Below are positions 7,787 through 18,065 of a stretch of 64,000 nucleotides of DNA, in pieces. Under the pieces are notes generated by a model, which worked only from the letters and a program-made list of their open reading frames with translations, was not told where the DNA came from and searched no databases. The DNA is from Streptomyces tateyamensis (GTDB lineage Bacteria; Actinomycetota; Actinomycetes; Streptomycetales; Streptomycetaceae), in contig NZ_PYBW01000011.1 in NCBI RefSeq assembly GCF_003205575.1, positions 92,023-156,022 of the forward strand, in the 5' to 3' direction. Position 1 is the stretch's first letter. Each line of letters starts with the position of its first letter. The position numbers were made by a program, and so were the translations under genes.

Positions 7787-9202
7787 TTACTGCGTCAGTC
7801 CCCGCACCGCCTCGGCGAACAGGTCGCCCCGTTCGCCGTAATTGGTGAACATGTCCATCGAGGCGCAGGCCGGGGCCAGCAGCACGGTATCGCCCGGTCT
7901 GGCGAGTTCGGCGGCGGCTCGGACCACCTCCGCCATCGCCACCGCGCCAGTGTGGCCCTCGGCCGCTTCGATCACCGGCACATCCGGGGCGTGTCGCGCC
8001 AGCGCCTGGCGGACCAGCGCCCGGTCGGCGCCGATCAGCACCACCCCGCGCAACCGGGCCGCCGCGCCCTGCACCAGCTCGTCGAAGGTGGCGCCCTTGG
8101 CCAGTCCGCCGGCGATCCAGACGATGGACTCGTAGGCGCGCAACGAGGCTGCGGCGGCATGGGTGTTGGTGGCCTTGGAGTCGTCCACCCAGCTCACCCC
8201 GGCCACCTCGGCCACCAGCGCGATCCGGTGCGCGTCGGGGCGGAAGGCGCGCAGCCCCTCGCGGACCGCCTTGGCGTCCACGCCGTAGGCGCGGGCCAGC
8301 GCGGCGGCCGCCAGCGCGTTGGTGATGTTGTGCGGGGCCGGCGGGTGGACGTCCGAGACGGCGCCGAGCTCGGCGGCGTTCTTGGCCCGGTCCGGCACGA
8401 AGGCGCGGTCCACCAGCAGGCCGTCCACCACACCGAAGTTGGAGACGCCGGGGGCCTGCAGGCCGAAGCCGATGGCCCGGCAGCCCTCCTCGACGTCCGC
8501 CTCGCGGACCAGTTCCTCGGTCGCGGGGTCGGCCAGGTTGTAGACGCAGGCCACCTGGTTGCCCTGGAAGATCCGGCCCTTGTCGGCGGCGTAGGCCGCC
8601 ATCGAGCCGTGCCAGTCCAGGTGGTCCGGGGCCAGGTTGAGCACGGCTGCGGAGTGCACCCGCAGCGAGGGGGCCCAGTGCAGCTGGTAGCTGGACAGCT
8701 CGACCGCGAGCACGTCGTACGGCTCCTCGGCCAGCACCGCGTCCAGCACCGAGACGCCCACGTTGCCCACCGCGGCGGTCCGCTTGCCGGCCGCCGTCAG
8801 GATCGAGGCGAGCATCTGGACCGTGGTGGTCTTGCCGTTGGTGCCGGTGACGGCCAGCCAGGGGGCCGGCTCACCGGTGCCGGGCAGCGGCCTGCGCAGC
8901 TGCCAGGCGAGCTCGACGTCGCCCCACACGGGCACGCCGGCCGCCTCGGCGGCCTGGAAGAGCGGGCTGCTCGGCGGCCAGCCGGGCGAGGTGACGACCA
9001 GTCGGGTGCCCTCGGGCAGGCTCGCGCCGTCGCCCAGGCGCACCGTGATGCCCGCCAGTTCGGCGGCGCGGTCGCGCAGTACCGGGCTGTCGCCGCCGTC
9101 CACCACGGTGACCTCGGCGCCCAGGTCGCGCAGCACCCGGGCCGCGCTGACCCCCGAGACCCCCAGGCCGGCCACCACGACCGGAAGTTGCTGCCACTGC
9201 AT
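7787..9202 (-). CDS. murD: UDP-MurNAc-L-Ala:D-Glu ligase MurD
   Basis: Cytoplasmic ATP-dependent ligase adding D-Glu to UDP-MurNAc-L-Ala. The 471 residues start at the ATG at 9202, which shares one base with the mraY stop (TGATG). This start is preferred over the much longer open frame that runs across mraY. An N-terminal Rossmann domain (VVVAGLGVSGVSAARVL) precedes the ATP loop TGTNGKTTT and the Mur ligase signature PHNITNALAAA. The C-terminal domain holds DDSKATNTHAA. Confidence 0.97.
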   Translation of the reverse strand: MQWQQLPVVVAGLGVSGVSAARVLRDLGAEVTVVDGGDSPVLRDRAAELAGITVRLGDGASLPEGTRLVVTSPGWPPSSPLFQAAEAAGVPVWGDVELAWQLRRPLPGTGEPAPWLAVTGTNGKTTTVQMLASILTAAGKRTAAVGNVGVSVLDAVLAEEPYDVLAVELSSYQLHWAPSLRVHSAAVLNLAPDHLDWHGSMAAYAADKGRIFQGNQVACVYNLADPATEELVREADVEEGCRAIGFGLQAPGVSNFGVVDGLLVDRAFVPDRAKNAAELGAVSDVHPPAPHNITNALAAAALARAYGVDAKAVREGLRAFRPDAHRIALVAEVAGVSWVDDSKATNTHAAAASLRAYESIVWIAGGLAKGATFDELVQGAAARLRGVVLIGADRALVRQALARHAPDVPVIEAAEGHTGAVAMAEVVRAAAELARPGDTVLLAPACASMDMFTNYGERGDLFAEAVRGLTQ

Positions 9203-10263
9203 CAGTTGGTCACCCAGCCCGCGTAGAAGAGGCCGAGGCCGACCGCGACGCACAGGCCCTGGATGATCCAGAACCGCACCACGATCAGCACTTCGCTCCA
9301 GCCCTTGAGTTCGAAGTGGTGTTGCAGTGGCGCCATCTTGAAGACGCGCTTGCCGGTCATCCGGAACGAGCCGACCTGGATGACCACCGAGAGGGTGATG
9401 ATCACGAACAGGCCGCCGAGCAGCGCCAGCAGCAGCTCGGTGCGCGAGCAGATGGCCAGGCCGGCCAGCGCGCCGCCGAGGGCCAGCGAACCGGTGTCGC
9501 CCATGAAGATCTTGGCCGGCGAGGTGTTCCACCACAGGAAGCCGAAGCAGGAGCCCATCAGCGCGGAGGCCACCACCGCCAGGTCCAGCGGGTCGCGCAC
9601 CTCGTAGCACTTGGCGGTGGCGGTGATCACGTTGGCGCAGCTCTGGTTGTACTCCCAGACGCCGATGAAGGTGTAGGCGCCGAACACCACCACCGAGGCA
9701 CCGGTGGCCAGGCCGTCCAGACCGTCCGTCAGGTTCACGCCGTTCGACATCGCCGCGATCATGAAGTACGCGAACATCACGAACAGCACCGGCCCGATGG
9801 ACCAGCTGAAGTCCTCGACGAAGGACAGGTGGGTGGAGGCCGGGGTGATCCCGCGGCTGTCGGAGAACTGCAGCGACAGGATCGCGAAGCCCAGGGCGAC
9901 GATCGACTGGCCGGCCAGCTTCGCCTTGGCCCGCAGGCCCAGCGAGCGGCGCTTGACCACCTTGATGTAGTCGTCCAGGAAGCCGACCAGGCCGAGGCCG
10001 GCCAGCAGGAAGAGCACCAGCAGGCCGGAGGCGCGCGGCGCCGTCCCGACGATCGCCTTGGTCGCGAAGTAGGCGACCAGGGTGGCCAGGATGAAGGCGA
10101 TGCCGCCCATGGTGGGCGTGCCCTTCTTGCTGTGGTGCGCCTTGGGGCCGTCGTCCCGGATGTACTGCCCGTAGCCGTTCTTGGCCAGCAGCTTGATCAG
10201 GGCCGGGGTGCCGAACAGCGACAGCACCAGTCCGATCATGCCGGAGAACAGGATCTGCTTCAC
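9202..10263 (-). CDS. mraY: Phospho-MurNAc-pentapeptide translocase MraY
   Basis: Integral membrane enzyme that moves phospho-MurNAc-pentapeptide to undecaprenyl phosphate, forming lipid I. 353 residues with about ten membrane segments. Visible motifs are [12 protein letters not shown], the catalytic aspartates in FLDDYIKV, the [12 protein letters not shown] loop, and the [10 protein letters not shown] histidine motif. The GTG at 10263 overlaps the murF stop by 4 bp (GTGA). Confidence 0.98.
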   Translation of the reverse strand: MKQILFSGMIGLVLSLFGTPALIKLLAKNGYGQYIRDDGPKAHHSKKGTPTMGGIAFILATLVAYFATKAIVGTAPRASGLLVLFLLAGLGLVGFLDDYIKVVKRRSLGLRAKAKLAGQSIVALGFAILSLQFSDSRGITPASTHLSFVEDFSWSIGPVLFVMFAYFMIAAMSNGVNLTDGLDGLATGASVVVFGAYTFIGVWEYNQSCANVITATAKCYEVRDPLDLAVVASALMGSCFGFLWWNTSPAKIFMGDTGSLALGGALAGLAICSRTELLLALLGGLFVIITLSVVIQVGSFRMTGKRVFKMAPLQHHFELKGWSEVLIVVRFWIIQGLCVAVGLGLFYAGWVTN

Positions 10264-11666
10264 CGGACGGCACCGTCCGCGAGCAGCGCCTCGGCCACCT
10301 TCTCCAGACCCACCGAGCGGCTGGCCTTCACCAGCACCACGTCCCCGGGCCGCAGCTGACCGCGCAGCAGCTCAACTGCCGCGTCCGCGTCGGACACCAG
10401 CACCGACTCCTCACCCCACGAACCTTCGTTCCTCGCGCCCAGTTCCATGCAGGCCGCCTCGCGTCCACCCACCGCCACCAGCTTGGTGACGTCGAGTCGG
10501 ACCGCGAGCCGTCCGATGGCGTCGTGCTCGGCCAGGCTCTCCTCGCCGAGCTCCCGCATCTCGCCGAGCACCGCCCAGGTACGGCGGCGCTCCGAGCCGC
10601 GGCCGCCGATCGAGACCAGCGCGCGCAGCGCGGCCCGCATCGACTCCGGGTTCGCGTTGTACGCGTCGTTCACGACGGTGACCCCATCGGCCCGGTCGAC
10701 GACCTCCATGCGCATGCGGGACAGCGCACCCGCCTCGCCGAGGGCTGCGGCGGTGTCGTCGACGGACAGTCCGAGCTCCATCGCCACCGCAGCGGCGGCG
10801 AGGGCGTTCGAGACGTGGTGCTCACCGTACAGGCGCAGCCGTACCGGAGCGGAACCGGCCGGGGTGGTCAGCGTGAACGATGGACGGCCGGTGGAGTCCA
10901 GGCGAACGTCCTGTGCTCTCACGTGGGCGTCCCGGCTCTCGCCGAAGTAGACCACCCGGGCCCGGGTGCGCTCGGCCATCGCCCGCACCAGCGGATCGTC
11001 GGCGTTGAGCACCGCGACGCCCTCGGCCGGCAGCGACTCCACCAGCTCGCCCTTGGCCTCGGCGATCGCCTCCTTGGAGCCGAACTCCCCCAGGTGCGCG
11101 GAGCCGACGTTGAGCACCAGGCCGATCGTGGGGCGGGCCAGCGAGCACAGGTAGGCGATGTCGCCCTTGTGCCGGGCGCCCATCTCCAGCACCAGGTGGC
11201 GGGTGGACTCCTCGACCCGGGTCGCGGTCATCGGGAAGCCCAGCTCGTTGTTGAGCGAGCCCTCGGTGTAGACGGTCGGGCCGGCCTTGCCGAGCAGTTG
11301 GGCGATCAGGTCCTTGGTGCTGGTCTTGCCGGCCGAGCCGGTCAGCGCCACCAGGTGGACCCCGCCGGCCTTGGCGATGACGGCTTGGGCCAGCCTGCCC
11401 ATCGCGTCCTGCACGTCGGCGACCAGCACCGCGGGCACCCCGACCGGGCGCTGGGCCAGCACCGCGACCGCACCGGCCGCGACCGCGCGCCCCGCGTAGT
11501 CGTGCCCGTCCACCTGCTCGCCGCGGAAGGCCGCGAACAGCCCGCCGGGCGCCGCCTTGCGCGAGTCGATCGCCAGCGGCGCGGTCACCACGGTCTGCGG
11601 CTCGGCGCCGTCCACCAGCTCGCCGCCGGTCGCGGCGGCCACCTCGGCCAGGGTCAGTGCGATCAC
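10260..11666 (-). CDS. murF: UDP-MurNAc-tripeptide:D-Ala-D-Ala ligase MurF
   Basis: Adds D-Ala-D-Ala to UDP-MurNAc-tripeptide, completing the pentapeptide. The 468 residues contain the ATP loop [12 protein letters not shown], the metal-binding carbamoyl-lysine region, and the C-terminal-domain motif [15 protein letters not shown]. The GTG at 11666 overlaps murE by 4 bp. Domain order and length match the family. Confidence 0.96.
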   Translation of the reverse strand: MIALTLAEVAAATGGELVDGAEPQTVVTAPLAIDSRKAAPGGLFAAFRGEQVDGHDYAGRAVAAGAVAVLAQRPVGVPAVLVADVQDAMGRLAQAVIAKAGGVHLVALTGSAGKTSTKDLIAQLLGKAGPTVYTEGSLNNELGFPMTATRVEESTRHLVLEMGARHKGDIAYLCSLARPTIGLVLNVGSAHLGEFGSKEAIAEAKGELVESLPAEGVAVLNADDPLVRAMAERTRARVVYFGESRDAHVRAQDVRLDSTGRPSFTLTTPAGSAPVRLRLYGEHHVSNALAAAAVAMELGLSVDDTAAALGEAGALSRMRMEVVDRADGVTVVNDAYNANPESMRAALRALVSIGGRGSERRRTWAVLGEMRELGEESLAEHDAIGRLAVRLDVTKLVAVGGREAACMELGARNEGSWGEESVLVSDADAAVELLRGQLRPGDVVLVKASRSVGLEKVAEALLADGAVR

Positions 11667-13315
11667 GGCTGCTCCACTCCTCGGTGCTCGGCCATCGCGG
11701 GCCGTTCGGGCTGTGCGTGCACGATCGCCTCGCGCAGCACCTCCCGGTCGTCGAACGGGCGGACCTCGCCCTTCACGTACTGGCCGAGCTCGTGGCCCTT
11801 GCCGGCCACCAGCACGGTGTCCCCCGGGTGGGCCCGGGCCACCGCGTCGGCGATCGCCTCGCTGCGGTCCGGCACCACCAGCACCTCGCCGCGCTCGCCC
11901 TCGGGCACCTCCACGGCACCGCCCAGCATGCTGGCCAGGATCGCCAGGCTGTCCTCGGAGCGCGGGTTGTCGCTGGTCAGCACGGCGGTGTCGGCCAGCC
12001 GGGCGGCGATCGCCCCCATCGGTGCGCGCTTGAACGGGTCCCGGTCGCCGCCGCAGCCCACCACCACGTGCAGCCGGCCCTTGGTGACCTCGCGCAGCGA
12101 GGCGAGTACCGCGCGCAGCGCGTCCGGCTTGTGCGCGTAGTCCACCACCGCGACGAACGGCTGGCCGGCGTCCACCCGCTCCAGCCGGCCCGGCACCCCG
12201 GGAACCGCGGCCACCCCGGCCACCGCCTGCTCCAGCGGCAGCCCGGCGGTGACCAGCGCGGTGATCGCGGCCAGCGCGTTGGCGACGTTGAACGGGCCGG
12301 GCAGCGGCACCGCGGCCGGGGCCGACTGCCCGTCAGGTCCGAGCACCCGGAAGGTGGAGCCGGTCGGGCCGAGCTCGACGTCGGCCACCCGCCAGTCGGC
12401 CTCCGGACGGCCGGTGGCCGAGAAGCCGACGACCGGGATGGCGGCCTCGCCGGCCAGCCGGCGGCCGTACTCGTCGTCGAGGTTGACCACGCCCACCCGG
12501 CTGCGCCCCGCCTCGAAGAGCCGGGCCTTGGCGCGGAAGTAGTCCTCCATGTCCGGGTGGAAGTCCAGGTGCTCCGGCGTCAGGTTGTTGAACACCGCCA
12601 CGTCGTAGCCGACCCCGTCGGCCCGGCCGTAGACCAGCGCGTGGCTGGAGACCTCCATCACCACCGCGTCGGCGCCGCGCTCGCGCATCACCGCGAGGAT
12701 CGCGTGCAGGTCGGTGGCCTCGGGGGTGGTCCGCTCGCTCTTGATCCGCTCGCTGCCGACCCGCATCTCCACCGTGCCGATCACCCCGGGGACGCGGCCG
12801 CAGCCGCGCAGGCCGCCCTCCACCAGGTAGGAGGTGGTGGTCTTGCCGTTGGTCCCGGTGATGCCGATGGTCAGCAGCGCCTGCGACGGGTCGCCGTAGA
12901 CCCGGGCGGCCAGCCGGCCCATCCAGGCCCGCGGCTGGTCCACCACCAGCAGCGGCACCGCCAGGCCCGCCGCCTGCTCGGCGCCGGCCGGATCGGTCAG
13001 CACCGCGACCGCGCCGGCCGCGGCGGCCGTGTCGGCGAAGGCGGCGCCGTGGTGGTTGGCTCCGGCGAAGGCCACGTACACGTCGCCCGGACGGACCGCG
13101 CGGGAGTCGTGCGTGACGCCGGTCACCGGGGCGCCCTCGATCGGGGGCAGGCCCAGCAACTCGGCCAGCTCCGCCAGCGGGACGGGCGCGGTGGCGGCCG
13201 GCCGCGGCGGGCTCACCCTGGTTTGGTCTGATTTCGGCACGGCGGGCAGGGTATCCGGCCCGGGGCGGTGGAGGCCAAGCGAGGCGGATTCGGGCTGGGC
13301 GGATTCAGGCTGCAC
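11663..13315 (-). CDS. murE: UDP-MurNAc-L-Ala-D-Glu:diaminopimelate ligase MurE
   Basis: Adds diaminopimelate (LL-DAP in Streptomyces) to the growing stem peptide. An ATP loop (ITGTNGKTTTSYL) and the DAP-adding signature SDNPRSED are both visible; lysine-adding MurE enzymes lack DNPR. The start is uncertain. The GTG at 13315 lies 4 bp from the ftsI stop with only a weak, distant GGAAG site. A GTG at 13240 (starting VPKSDQTR) is an alternative and would remove 25 poorly conserved residues. Confidence 0.94.
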   Translation of the reverse strand: MQPESAQPESASLGLHRPGPDTLPAVPKSDQTRVSPPRPAATAPVPLAELAELLGLPPIEGAPVTGVTHDSRAVRPGDVYVAFAGANHHGAAFADTAAAAGAVAVLTDPAGAEQAAGLAVPLLVVDQPRAWMGRLAARVYGDPSQALLTIGITGTNGKTTTSYLVEGGLRGCGRVPGVIGTVEMRVGSERIKSERTTPEATDLHAILAVMRERGADAVVMEVSSHALVYGRADGVGYDVAVFNNLTPEHLDFHPDMEDYFRAKARLFEAGRSRVGVVNLDDEYGRRLAGEAAIPVVGFSATGRPEADWRVADVELGPTGSTFRVLGPDGQSAPAAVPLPGPFNVANALAAITALVTAGLPLEQAVAGVAAVPGVPGRLERVDAGQPFVAVVDYAHKPDALRAVLASLREVTKGRLHVVVGCGGDRDPFKRAPMGAIAARLADTAVLTSDNPRSEDSLAILASMLGGAVEVPEGERGEVLVVPDRSEAIADAVARAHPGDTVLVAGKGHELGQYVKGEVRPFDDREVLREAIVHAQPERPAMAEHRGVEQP

Positions 13316-13318
13316 GGT

Positions 13319-15448
13319 TCAGGGCTTCCAGTCGACGGGCAGGTTGGGCGCCTGGCTTCCGCTCGGCGGCACCTGGAGGGATTTCAGCGCGAACTCCATC
13401 ACCTGCTTGAAGACCGGTCCGCACAGCTGGCCGCCGAAGTGGCCGTTGACCGGGTTCTGGATGACGCAGGAGACGGTGACCCTGGGGGCCTCGGCGGGCG
13501 CGAAGCCGATGAACGAGGCGGTGTAGCCGGAGTACTTGCCGGTCTTGGGGTCCACCCGGTTGGCGGTGCCGGTCTTCCCGGCCACCCGGTAGCCCGGGAT
13601 CTGTGCCGCGTTGCCGGTGCCCTGCTCGTCGGTGACCACCGATTCGAGCATCTCGGTCAGGGTCTTGGCGGTCTCCGGCTTGACCACCCGGGTCTCGGCC
13701 GGCGCCGGGGCCGGGGTGTAGCGGCCGTCCGGACCGGTGGTGCCGGCCAGCAGGCTCGGCGTCACCCGCACCCCGCCGTTGGCGATGGTGGAGAAGACCG
13801 AGGTGGCCTGCAGCGCGTTGACCGACAGGCCCTGGCCGAACGGGATGGTGTACTGCTGCGAGGTGCTCCAGTCGGCCGGCTTGGCCAGCAGGCCGCGGGT
13901 CTCGCCCGGGAAGCCCAGGCCGGAGGGGCGGCCGATGCCGAACCGGTCCAGGTAGCCGTTCAGCACCCGGTTGGAGTCCGCCTGGTCCTTGCCCAGGTGC
14001 TCGGCGGCCTCGATGGTGCCGATGTTGGAGGACTTGGCCAGCACTCCGGCCAGGGTCAGGTACCAGGTGTCGTGGTCCACGTCGTCGTGGAAGACGTGGT
14101 CGCCGCGCTTGAGCGTGCCCGGCACCGTGACGTGGGTGTCCCAGCCGGCCGTGCCGGTGTCCAGCACCGCGGCCATGGTCATCAGCTTGGCGGTGGAACC
14201 GGGCTCGTAGGCGTCCTGCAGCGCCGGGTTGCCGAGGTCGGCGGGCTTGGCACTGCCCAGGTCGTTCGGGTCGAAGCCGGGCGAGGTGGCCATCGCCAGC
14301 ACCTGACCCGTCTTCACGTCCTGGACGACCACGTAGCCCTTGTCCGCGCCGGCCGCGCTCACCTGGTCGGTGATGGCCCGTTGGGCGGCCCACTGGATGT
14401 CCCGGTTGACGGTCAGTCGCAGGTCGCTGCCGGGCACCGGGTCCTGCCGGCTGCCGCCGACGGTGGGGATCAGCTGGTTGTTGTAGGAGGCGCCCAACTG
14501 CTGGCCGTCCACCCCCGCCAGCAGCTTCTGGTACTGCAGTTCCAGGCCGCCGGCCCCGGCGCCGTCCGCGTTGACGAAGCCGACCAGGTTGGCCGCCAGG
14601 CCGTCGGCCGGGTAGACCCGGGCGGTGGTGGGCTCGGAGAAGATCCCCTCCAGCGGGTTGACGCAGGTGTTGTCGACGGTTGTCCGGCCGCCCTTGTCCG
14701 CCGGCTTGCCGATCAGCGCCTTCTCGACCCGGCAGGCCCGGGTGTCCACCTTCTTGCGCAGCGCGGCGGCCAGGTCCGTCACCTGGTTGCGGGTCTGCGA
14801 GCTCTGCCGCGGGACCAGCACCAGGCCCTTGGTCCCGGTGGTGCGCAGCTTGGCGACCAGCTTGTCCCTGGGCACGCCGAGGATCGGCGCCAGCAGGTCG
14901 GCGGCCTGCTCCGGTCCGTCGGGGACGTGCAGCGCGTCGGGGGTGAACATGGTCGGGTCGGCGGTGATGTCGTAGGCGTCCACGGTGGTGGCCAGCGCGA
15001 CGCCGTCGGCGGTCGTTATCGAGCCGCGGGCGGCGGGCAGCCGCTTGTCCACGTAGCGGTACTTGTTGGCGTCGGCGGAGAGCGAGGCCGAGTCCAGCAG
15101 TTGGAGCTGGAACAGCCGGGCGGCGAAGAGCGAGAAGACCACGGCCATCACCACGGTGATCACCCGCAGCCGGCGGCGCGGGTCGGCCAGGGTGAGCCGG
15201 CGCGGCTGCGGGCGGGCCGGCGGGCGGCGGTTGGCGGCAGGGGCGCCGGGGCGGGGTGCGGTGCCCGGGCGGCGGGCGGCGCCGGGGCCCGGGCGGCGCG
15301 GCTGGCCCTCGCGGCGGGGCTGGCCGTCCTTGCGCGGCTCGGCGGAGCGGCGCGGCCGCTCGCCGGAGCGCTCCGGGCCCGGGCGGCGCTGCTGCGGTGC
15401 GGCCGGGCGCCGCTCCCCCGGGGTGCGCGGGCGTCGGGGCTCGGTCAC
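13319..15448 (-). CDS. ftsI: Class B penicillin-binding protein FtsI (PBP3)
   Basis: Septal DD-transpeptidase working with FtsW. I chose the GTG at 15448, which overlaps the ftsL stop (GTGA), giving 709 residues; the longer in-frame extension inside ftsL is a shadow. A basic, Pro/Arg-rich cytoplasmic tail of about 110 residues precedes the membrane segment (VITVVMAVVFSLFAARL). The dimerisation domain and transpeptidase domain follow. Catalytic motifs are STAK (about residue 418), SSN (about 472) and KTGT (about 624). Confidence 0.96.
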   Translation of the reverse strand: MTEPRRPRTPGERRPAAPQQRRPGPERSGERPRRSAEPRKDGQPRREGQPRRPGPGAARRPGTAPRPGAPAANRRPPARPQPRRLTLADPRRRLRVITVVMAVVFSLFAARLFQLQLLDSASLSADANKYRYVDKRLPAARGSITTADGVALATTVDAYDITADPTMFTPDALHVPDGPEQAADLLAPILGVPRDKLVAKLRTTGTKGLVLVPRQSSQTRNQVTDLAAALRKKVDTRACRVEKALIGKPADKGGRTTVDNTCVNPLEGIFSEPTTARVYPADGLAANLVGFVNADGAGAGGLELQYQKLLAGVDGQQLGASYNNQLIPTVGGSRQDPVPGSDLRLTVNRDIQWAAQRAITDQVSAAGADKGYVVVQDVKTGQVLAMATSPGFDPNDLGSAKPADLGNPALQDAYEPGSTAKLMTMAAVLDTGTAGWDTHVTVPGTLKRGDHVFHDDVDHDTWYLTLAGVLAKSSNIGTIEAAEHLGKDQADSNRVLNGYLDRFGIGRPSGLGFPGETRGLLAKPADWSTSQQYTIPFGQGLSVNALQATSVFSTIANGGVRVTPSLLAGTTGPDGRYTPAPAPAETRVVKPETAKTLTEMLESVVTDEQGTGNAAQIPGYRVAGKTGTANRVDPKTGKYSGYTASFIGFAPAEAPRVTVSCVIQNPVNGHFGGQLCGPVFKQVMEFALKSLQVPPSGSQAPNLPVDWKP

Positions 15449-16062
15449 CGGGAGGCACCCCCGCTCGGGGTCACCGGGTCCACCCGCAGCGCGGGGCCGC
15501 TGCCGGACGGGTCGCCGGACGGGCTCGCCGACGGCTCGGGGCTGCCCGGGGCGGACGGGGCGGCGGCCGGCGGCCCGGCCGAGGCGCCCGGGGTGGGCGA
15601 CCCCGCCCCGGGCCACAGGTCGGCCCCGGAGCGCTTGACCGGCGGGCTGTCCTTGGCCGCGCCGGGCGAGCCCAGCACCTTGCCGTCGTCCTGCAGGAAG
15701 GCCGGGTCGCCGCCGGGCACCATGCCGAGCCGGCGGGCCGCCCGCTCCAGCGCGTCCGGCGCCGCGTCCCGGTCGATCTCCTGCTGCGCCTGCTGCTGCT
15801 GCTCGGTCAGCACGGTGGTCTGCTGGCGCAGCTTGGCCAGCTGGATCGAGCCGTCGTTCAGCGAGGTGTTGAGCATCAGCAGCCCCAACAGCCCGACCGT
15901 CAGCAGCAGCACCACCAGGATCGCGAACGGCGCGCGCCCCCGCCCGCCGCGCGGCCGGCCGGGGCGCACGGTGATCCGTGCCCGCCCCAGCTGACCGGGC
16001 AGCAGTCTGCCCTGCTGGATGCCCTTGCCGGCCACCTGCGCCATCTCCTGAGTTCCCCTCAC
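15445..16062 (-). CDS. ftsL: FtsL-like bitopic divisome protein
   Basis: Small membrane protein forming the FtsQ-FtsL-DivIC scaffold that activates FtsWI. The 205 residues have a basic N-tail, one membrane helix (about 46-66, FAILVVLLLTVGLLGLLML), and a septum-initiator-type coiled coil rich in Gln (about 74-112). The MVPGGDPAF segment follows. The C-terminal 70 residues are Pro/Ser/Gly-rich and disordered, longer than in E. coli FtsL. The start could also be the internal ATG seven codons in. Confidence 0.88.
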   Translation of the reverse strand: MRGTQEMAQVAGKGIQQGRLLPGQLGRARITVRPGRPRGGRGRAPFAILVVLLLTVGLLGLLMLNTSLNDGSIQLAKLRQQTTVLTEQQQQAQQEIDRDAAPDALERAARRLGMVPGGDPAFLQDDGKVLGSPGAAKDSPPVKRSGADLWPGAGSPTPGASAGPPAAAPSAPGSPEPSASPSGDPSGSGPALRVDPVTPSGGASR

Positions 16063-16114
16063 GCCCTCGCCCGCCGCCGTCGCCCCCCGCTCGGGCTCCT
16101 GGTGCCCCGGGTGC

Positions 16115-17098
16115 CTACCGCCTCCGGTCCGTGGACCGGGCGGCTCTGATCCTCTCCGCCACCCGCAGCCGCACCGGGGCGGCGCGCCGGTTCTCCTCGA
16201 TCTCCGCCTCGGTGGCCAGCTCGGCGCCCCGGGTGACCAGCCTCAGCCAGGGCTGGTGCTCCTCGGGCACGAACGGCAGCCCGGGCGGCGCGGTGCTGGT
16301 GGCGCCGGCCGCGAAGCACTGCTTCACCAGCCGGTCCTCCAGCGACTGGTAGGACATCACCGCGATCCGGCCGCCGACCGCGAGCACGCCGAGCGCCCCC
16401 GGGATCGCCCGGTCGAGCACCTCCAGCTCGCCGTTGACCTCGATCCGCAGCGCCTGGAAGGTGCGCTTGGCCGGGTTCCCGCCGGTGCGCCGGGTCGCCG
16501 CCGGGATCGCGTTGCGGACCAACTCCACAAGACGCGCGCTGGTGGTGAACGGTTCCTTGGCCCGCTCCCGCAGGATCACCGAGGCGATCTTGCCCGCGAA
16601 CCGCTCCTCGCCGTAGACCTTGAGGATCCGGGCCAGGTCGCCGTGGCTGTAGGTGTTCAGCACCTCGGCCGCGCTCAGCCCCCGGCTCTGGTCCATCCGC
16701 ATGTCCAGCGGCGCGTCCTGGGCGTAGGCGAAGCCGCGCTCGGCCTCGTCCAGCTGCATCGAGGAGACGCCGAGGTCGAACAGCAGGCCCTGCACCTGGT
16801 CGATGCCCAGCTCGGCGAGCACCTCGGGGATCTCGTCGTAGACCGCGTGCACCAGGGTGGCCCGGTCGCCGAACGGGGCCAGCCGCTCGCCGGACAGCCG
16901 CAGCGCCTCCCGGTCGCGGTCCACCGCGACCAGCCGGACCTCGGGGAACTGGGTGAGCAGCGCCTCGCTGTGGCCGCCCAGGCCCAGGGTGGCGTCCACC
17001 ACCACGGCCCCGGGTGCGGAGATGGCCGGGGCCAGCGCGTCCATGCAGCGTTGCAGCATGACCGGGACGTGCTTGGGTGCCGGACTGCCTGTGGCCAT
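16115..17098 (-). CDS. rsmH: 16S rRNA (cytosine-1402 N4) methyltransferase RsmH
   Basis: SAM-dependent methyltransferase (formerly MraW) acting on 16S rRNA in the decoding site; first gene of the dcw cluster. The ATG at 17098 gives 327 residues starting [19 protein letters not shown], the expected N-terminus. An AAGGAAAGG ribosome site is upstream, and the longer frame to 17245 adds unrelated residues. Motifs include [14 protein letters not shown] (SAM loop), [13 protein letters not shown] and the C-terminal [13 protein letters not shown]. No mraZ precedes it in this window. Confidence 0.96.
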   Translation of the reverse strand: MATGSPAPKHVPVMLQRCMDALAPAISAPGAVVVDATLGLGGHSEALLTQFPEVRLVAVDRDREALRLSGERLAPFGDRATLVHAVYDEIPEVLAELGIDQVQGLLFDLGVSSMQLDEAERGFAYAQDAPLDMRMDQSRGLSAAEVLNTYSHGDLARILKVYGEERFAGKIASVILRERAKEPFTTSARLVELVRNAIPAATRRTGGNPAKRTFQALRIEVNGELEVLDRAIPGALGVLAVGGRIAVMSYQSLEDRLVKQCFAAGATSTAPPGLPFVPEEHQPWLRLVTRGAELATEAEIEENRRAAPVRLRVAERIRAARSTDRRR

Positions 17099-17475
17099 GC
17101 GCGCGGGCGCCTTTCCTTGGATACGGGCCGCCGACGGCCGCCAGCGCGGCGCCGGGAAGCGGGTGGATCCGCCCATTCTGTCCCACGGCCGTCCGGCCAC
17201 CGACCACGCATGCGTCCGGGGCACCCGTGGTCCCCGCCCGCTCACGGGCCTGTCCGGCGGATGGTGCCGGGCAGGCCCCGGGGAAGGCGGTGCCGCCCGG
17301 CGCCGGGGAAGGTGCGTCAGGTGACACGGAGCGGGAGGAGGCCGCGGGCCGCGTACGGACCGTCAGCCTACCGCCCGGGCAACCGCCTCCCGACGGCGCC
17401 ACGCGCGCCCTATGCACTCCGTCACACCGACCCCTGGGATCCGGTCCCGCTCCACCGCGGCTCGAGACTTCCTAC
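17099..17475. other. Divergent intergenic region rsmH / carbonic anhydrase
   Basis: About 380 bp without a recognisable gene. It must hold the promoter for the dcw cluster (minus strand) and leads to the carbonic-anhydrase promoter on the plus strand. One GACAC pentamer is visible near 17324. I see no convincing -35/-10 pair for rsmH and no conserved small reading frame. Confidence 0.5.
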
Positions 17476-17481
17476 TAACGT
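17476..17481 (+). promoter_or_regulatory. -10 element for leaderless carbonic anhydrase gene
   Basis: TAACGT fits the actinobacterial TAnnnT -10 consensus and lies 7 bp before the ATG at 17489. There is no ribosome site between them, so the transcript probably starts at or next to the start codon. No consensus -35 is visible. Confidence 0.5.
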
Positions 17482-17488
17482 CGTACTC

Positions 17489-18025
17489 ATGACAGTGACC
17501 CCTGAGCAGTCGTCCCCGCAGGACCCCACTGCCACCCCCACGATCACCGACCGCTTCGTCGCGGCCAACCGCGAGTACGCCGTCACTTTCCGTGACGGCG
17601 GCATGGACGCCCGCCCGGTCCAGCAGGTCGCCGTGGTCGCCTGCATGGACGCCCGGCTCGACCTGTTCGCCGCGCTCGGCCTGGAGCTGGGCGACGCGCA
17701 CATCATCCGCAACGCCGGCGGCGTGGTCACGGACGACACGATCCGCTCGCTGACGATCAGCCAGCGCGCGCTCGGCACCCGGGCGGTGGTGCTGATCCAC
17801 CACACCGGCTGCGGCCTGCTCGGCCTCACCGAGGACTTCCGCCGCGAGCTGGAGCTGGAGGTCGGCCAGCGCCCGCAGTGGGCGGTGGAGTCCTTCGTCG
17901 ACCTGGACAGCGACGTGCGCCAGTCCATGCAGCGGGTGCGCACCTCCCCGTTCCTGCCGCACACCGAGGACGTCCGCGGCTTCGTCTTCGACGTGCACAC
18001 CGGCCTGCTGCGCGAGATCCACTGA
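17489..18025 (+). CDS. Beta-class carbonic anhydrase
   Basis: Interconverts CO2 and bicarbonate in the cytoplasm. The 178 residues carry the zinc ligands of the beta class: C52-x-D54-x-R56 (VVACMDARLD) and H105-x-x-C108 (HHTGC). IIRNAGGVV forms the conserved active-site loop. The protein is short, like the actinobacterial single-domain type. The ATG at 17489 lacks a Shine-Dalgarno and is probably read from a leaderless mRNA. A GC-rich hairpin follows. It sits alone, divergent from the dcw cluster. Confidence 0.92.
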   Translation: MTVTPEQSSPQDPTATPTITDRFVAANREYAVTFRDGGMDARPVQQVAVVACMDARLDLFAALGLELGDAHIIRNAGGVVTDDTIRSLTISQRALGTRAVVLIHHTGCGLLGLTEDFRRELELEVGQRPQWAVESFVDLDSDVRQSMQRVRTSPFLPHTEDVRGFVFDVHTGLLREIH

Positions 18026-18037
18026 TCCTGTCCGCTC

Positions 18038-18065
18038 CGGGCCCGGCCGGCGCCGGCCGGGCCCG
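18038..18065 (+). terminator. Terminator after carbonic anhydrase gene
   Basis: A perfect 28-bp palindrome of only G and C, 13 bp after the stop codon. It can form a very stable hairpin; no U-tract follows. Confidence 0.75.

Noticed and set aside
7787..10273. Apparent mraY-murD fusion in one 828-residue frame
   Set aside because: The N-terminal half is mraY read out of frame. True murD starts at the ATG at 9202, and mraY has its own frame and stop at 9202-9204.
13268..15994. 908-residue plus-strand open frame opposite ftsI/ftsL
   Set aside because: Sequence is Arg/Gly/Ala-rich mirror of the GC-biased third positions of ftsI, with no domain. The minus-strand ftsI and ftsL are complete and well supported.
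7787..17098. Missing murC and ddl as a deletion in the dcw cluster
   Set aside because: Streptomyces dcw clusters normally lack murC and ddl, which lie elsewhere, so their absence here is expected.
17324..17328. Single GACAC before rsmH as a WhiA site
   Set aside because: One pentamer is expected by chance in this length; no cluster or palindrome supports it.
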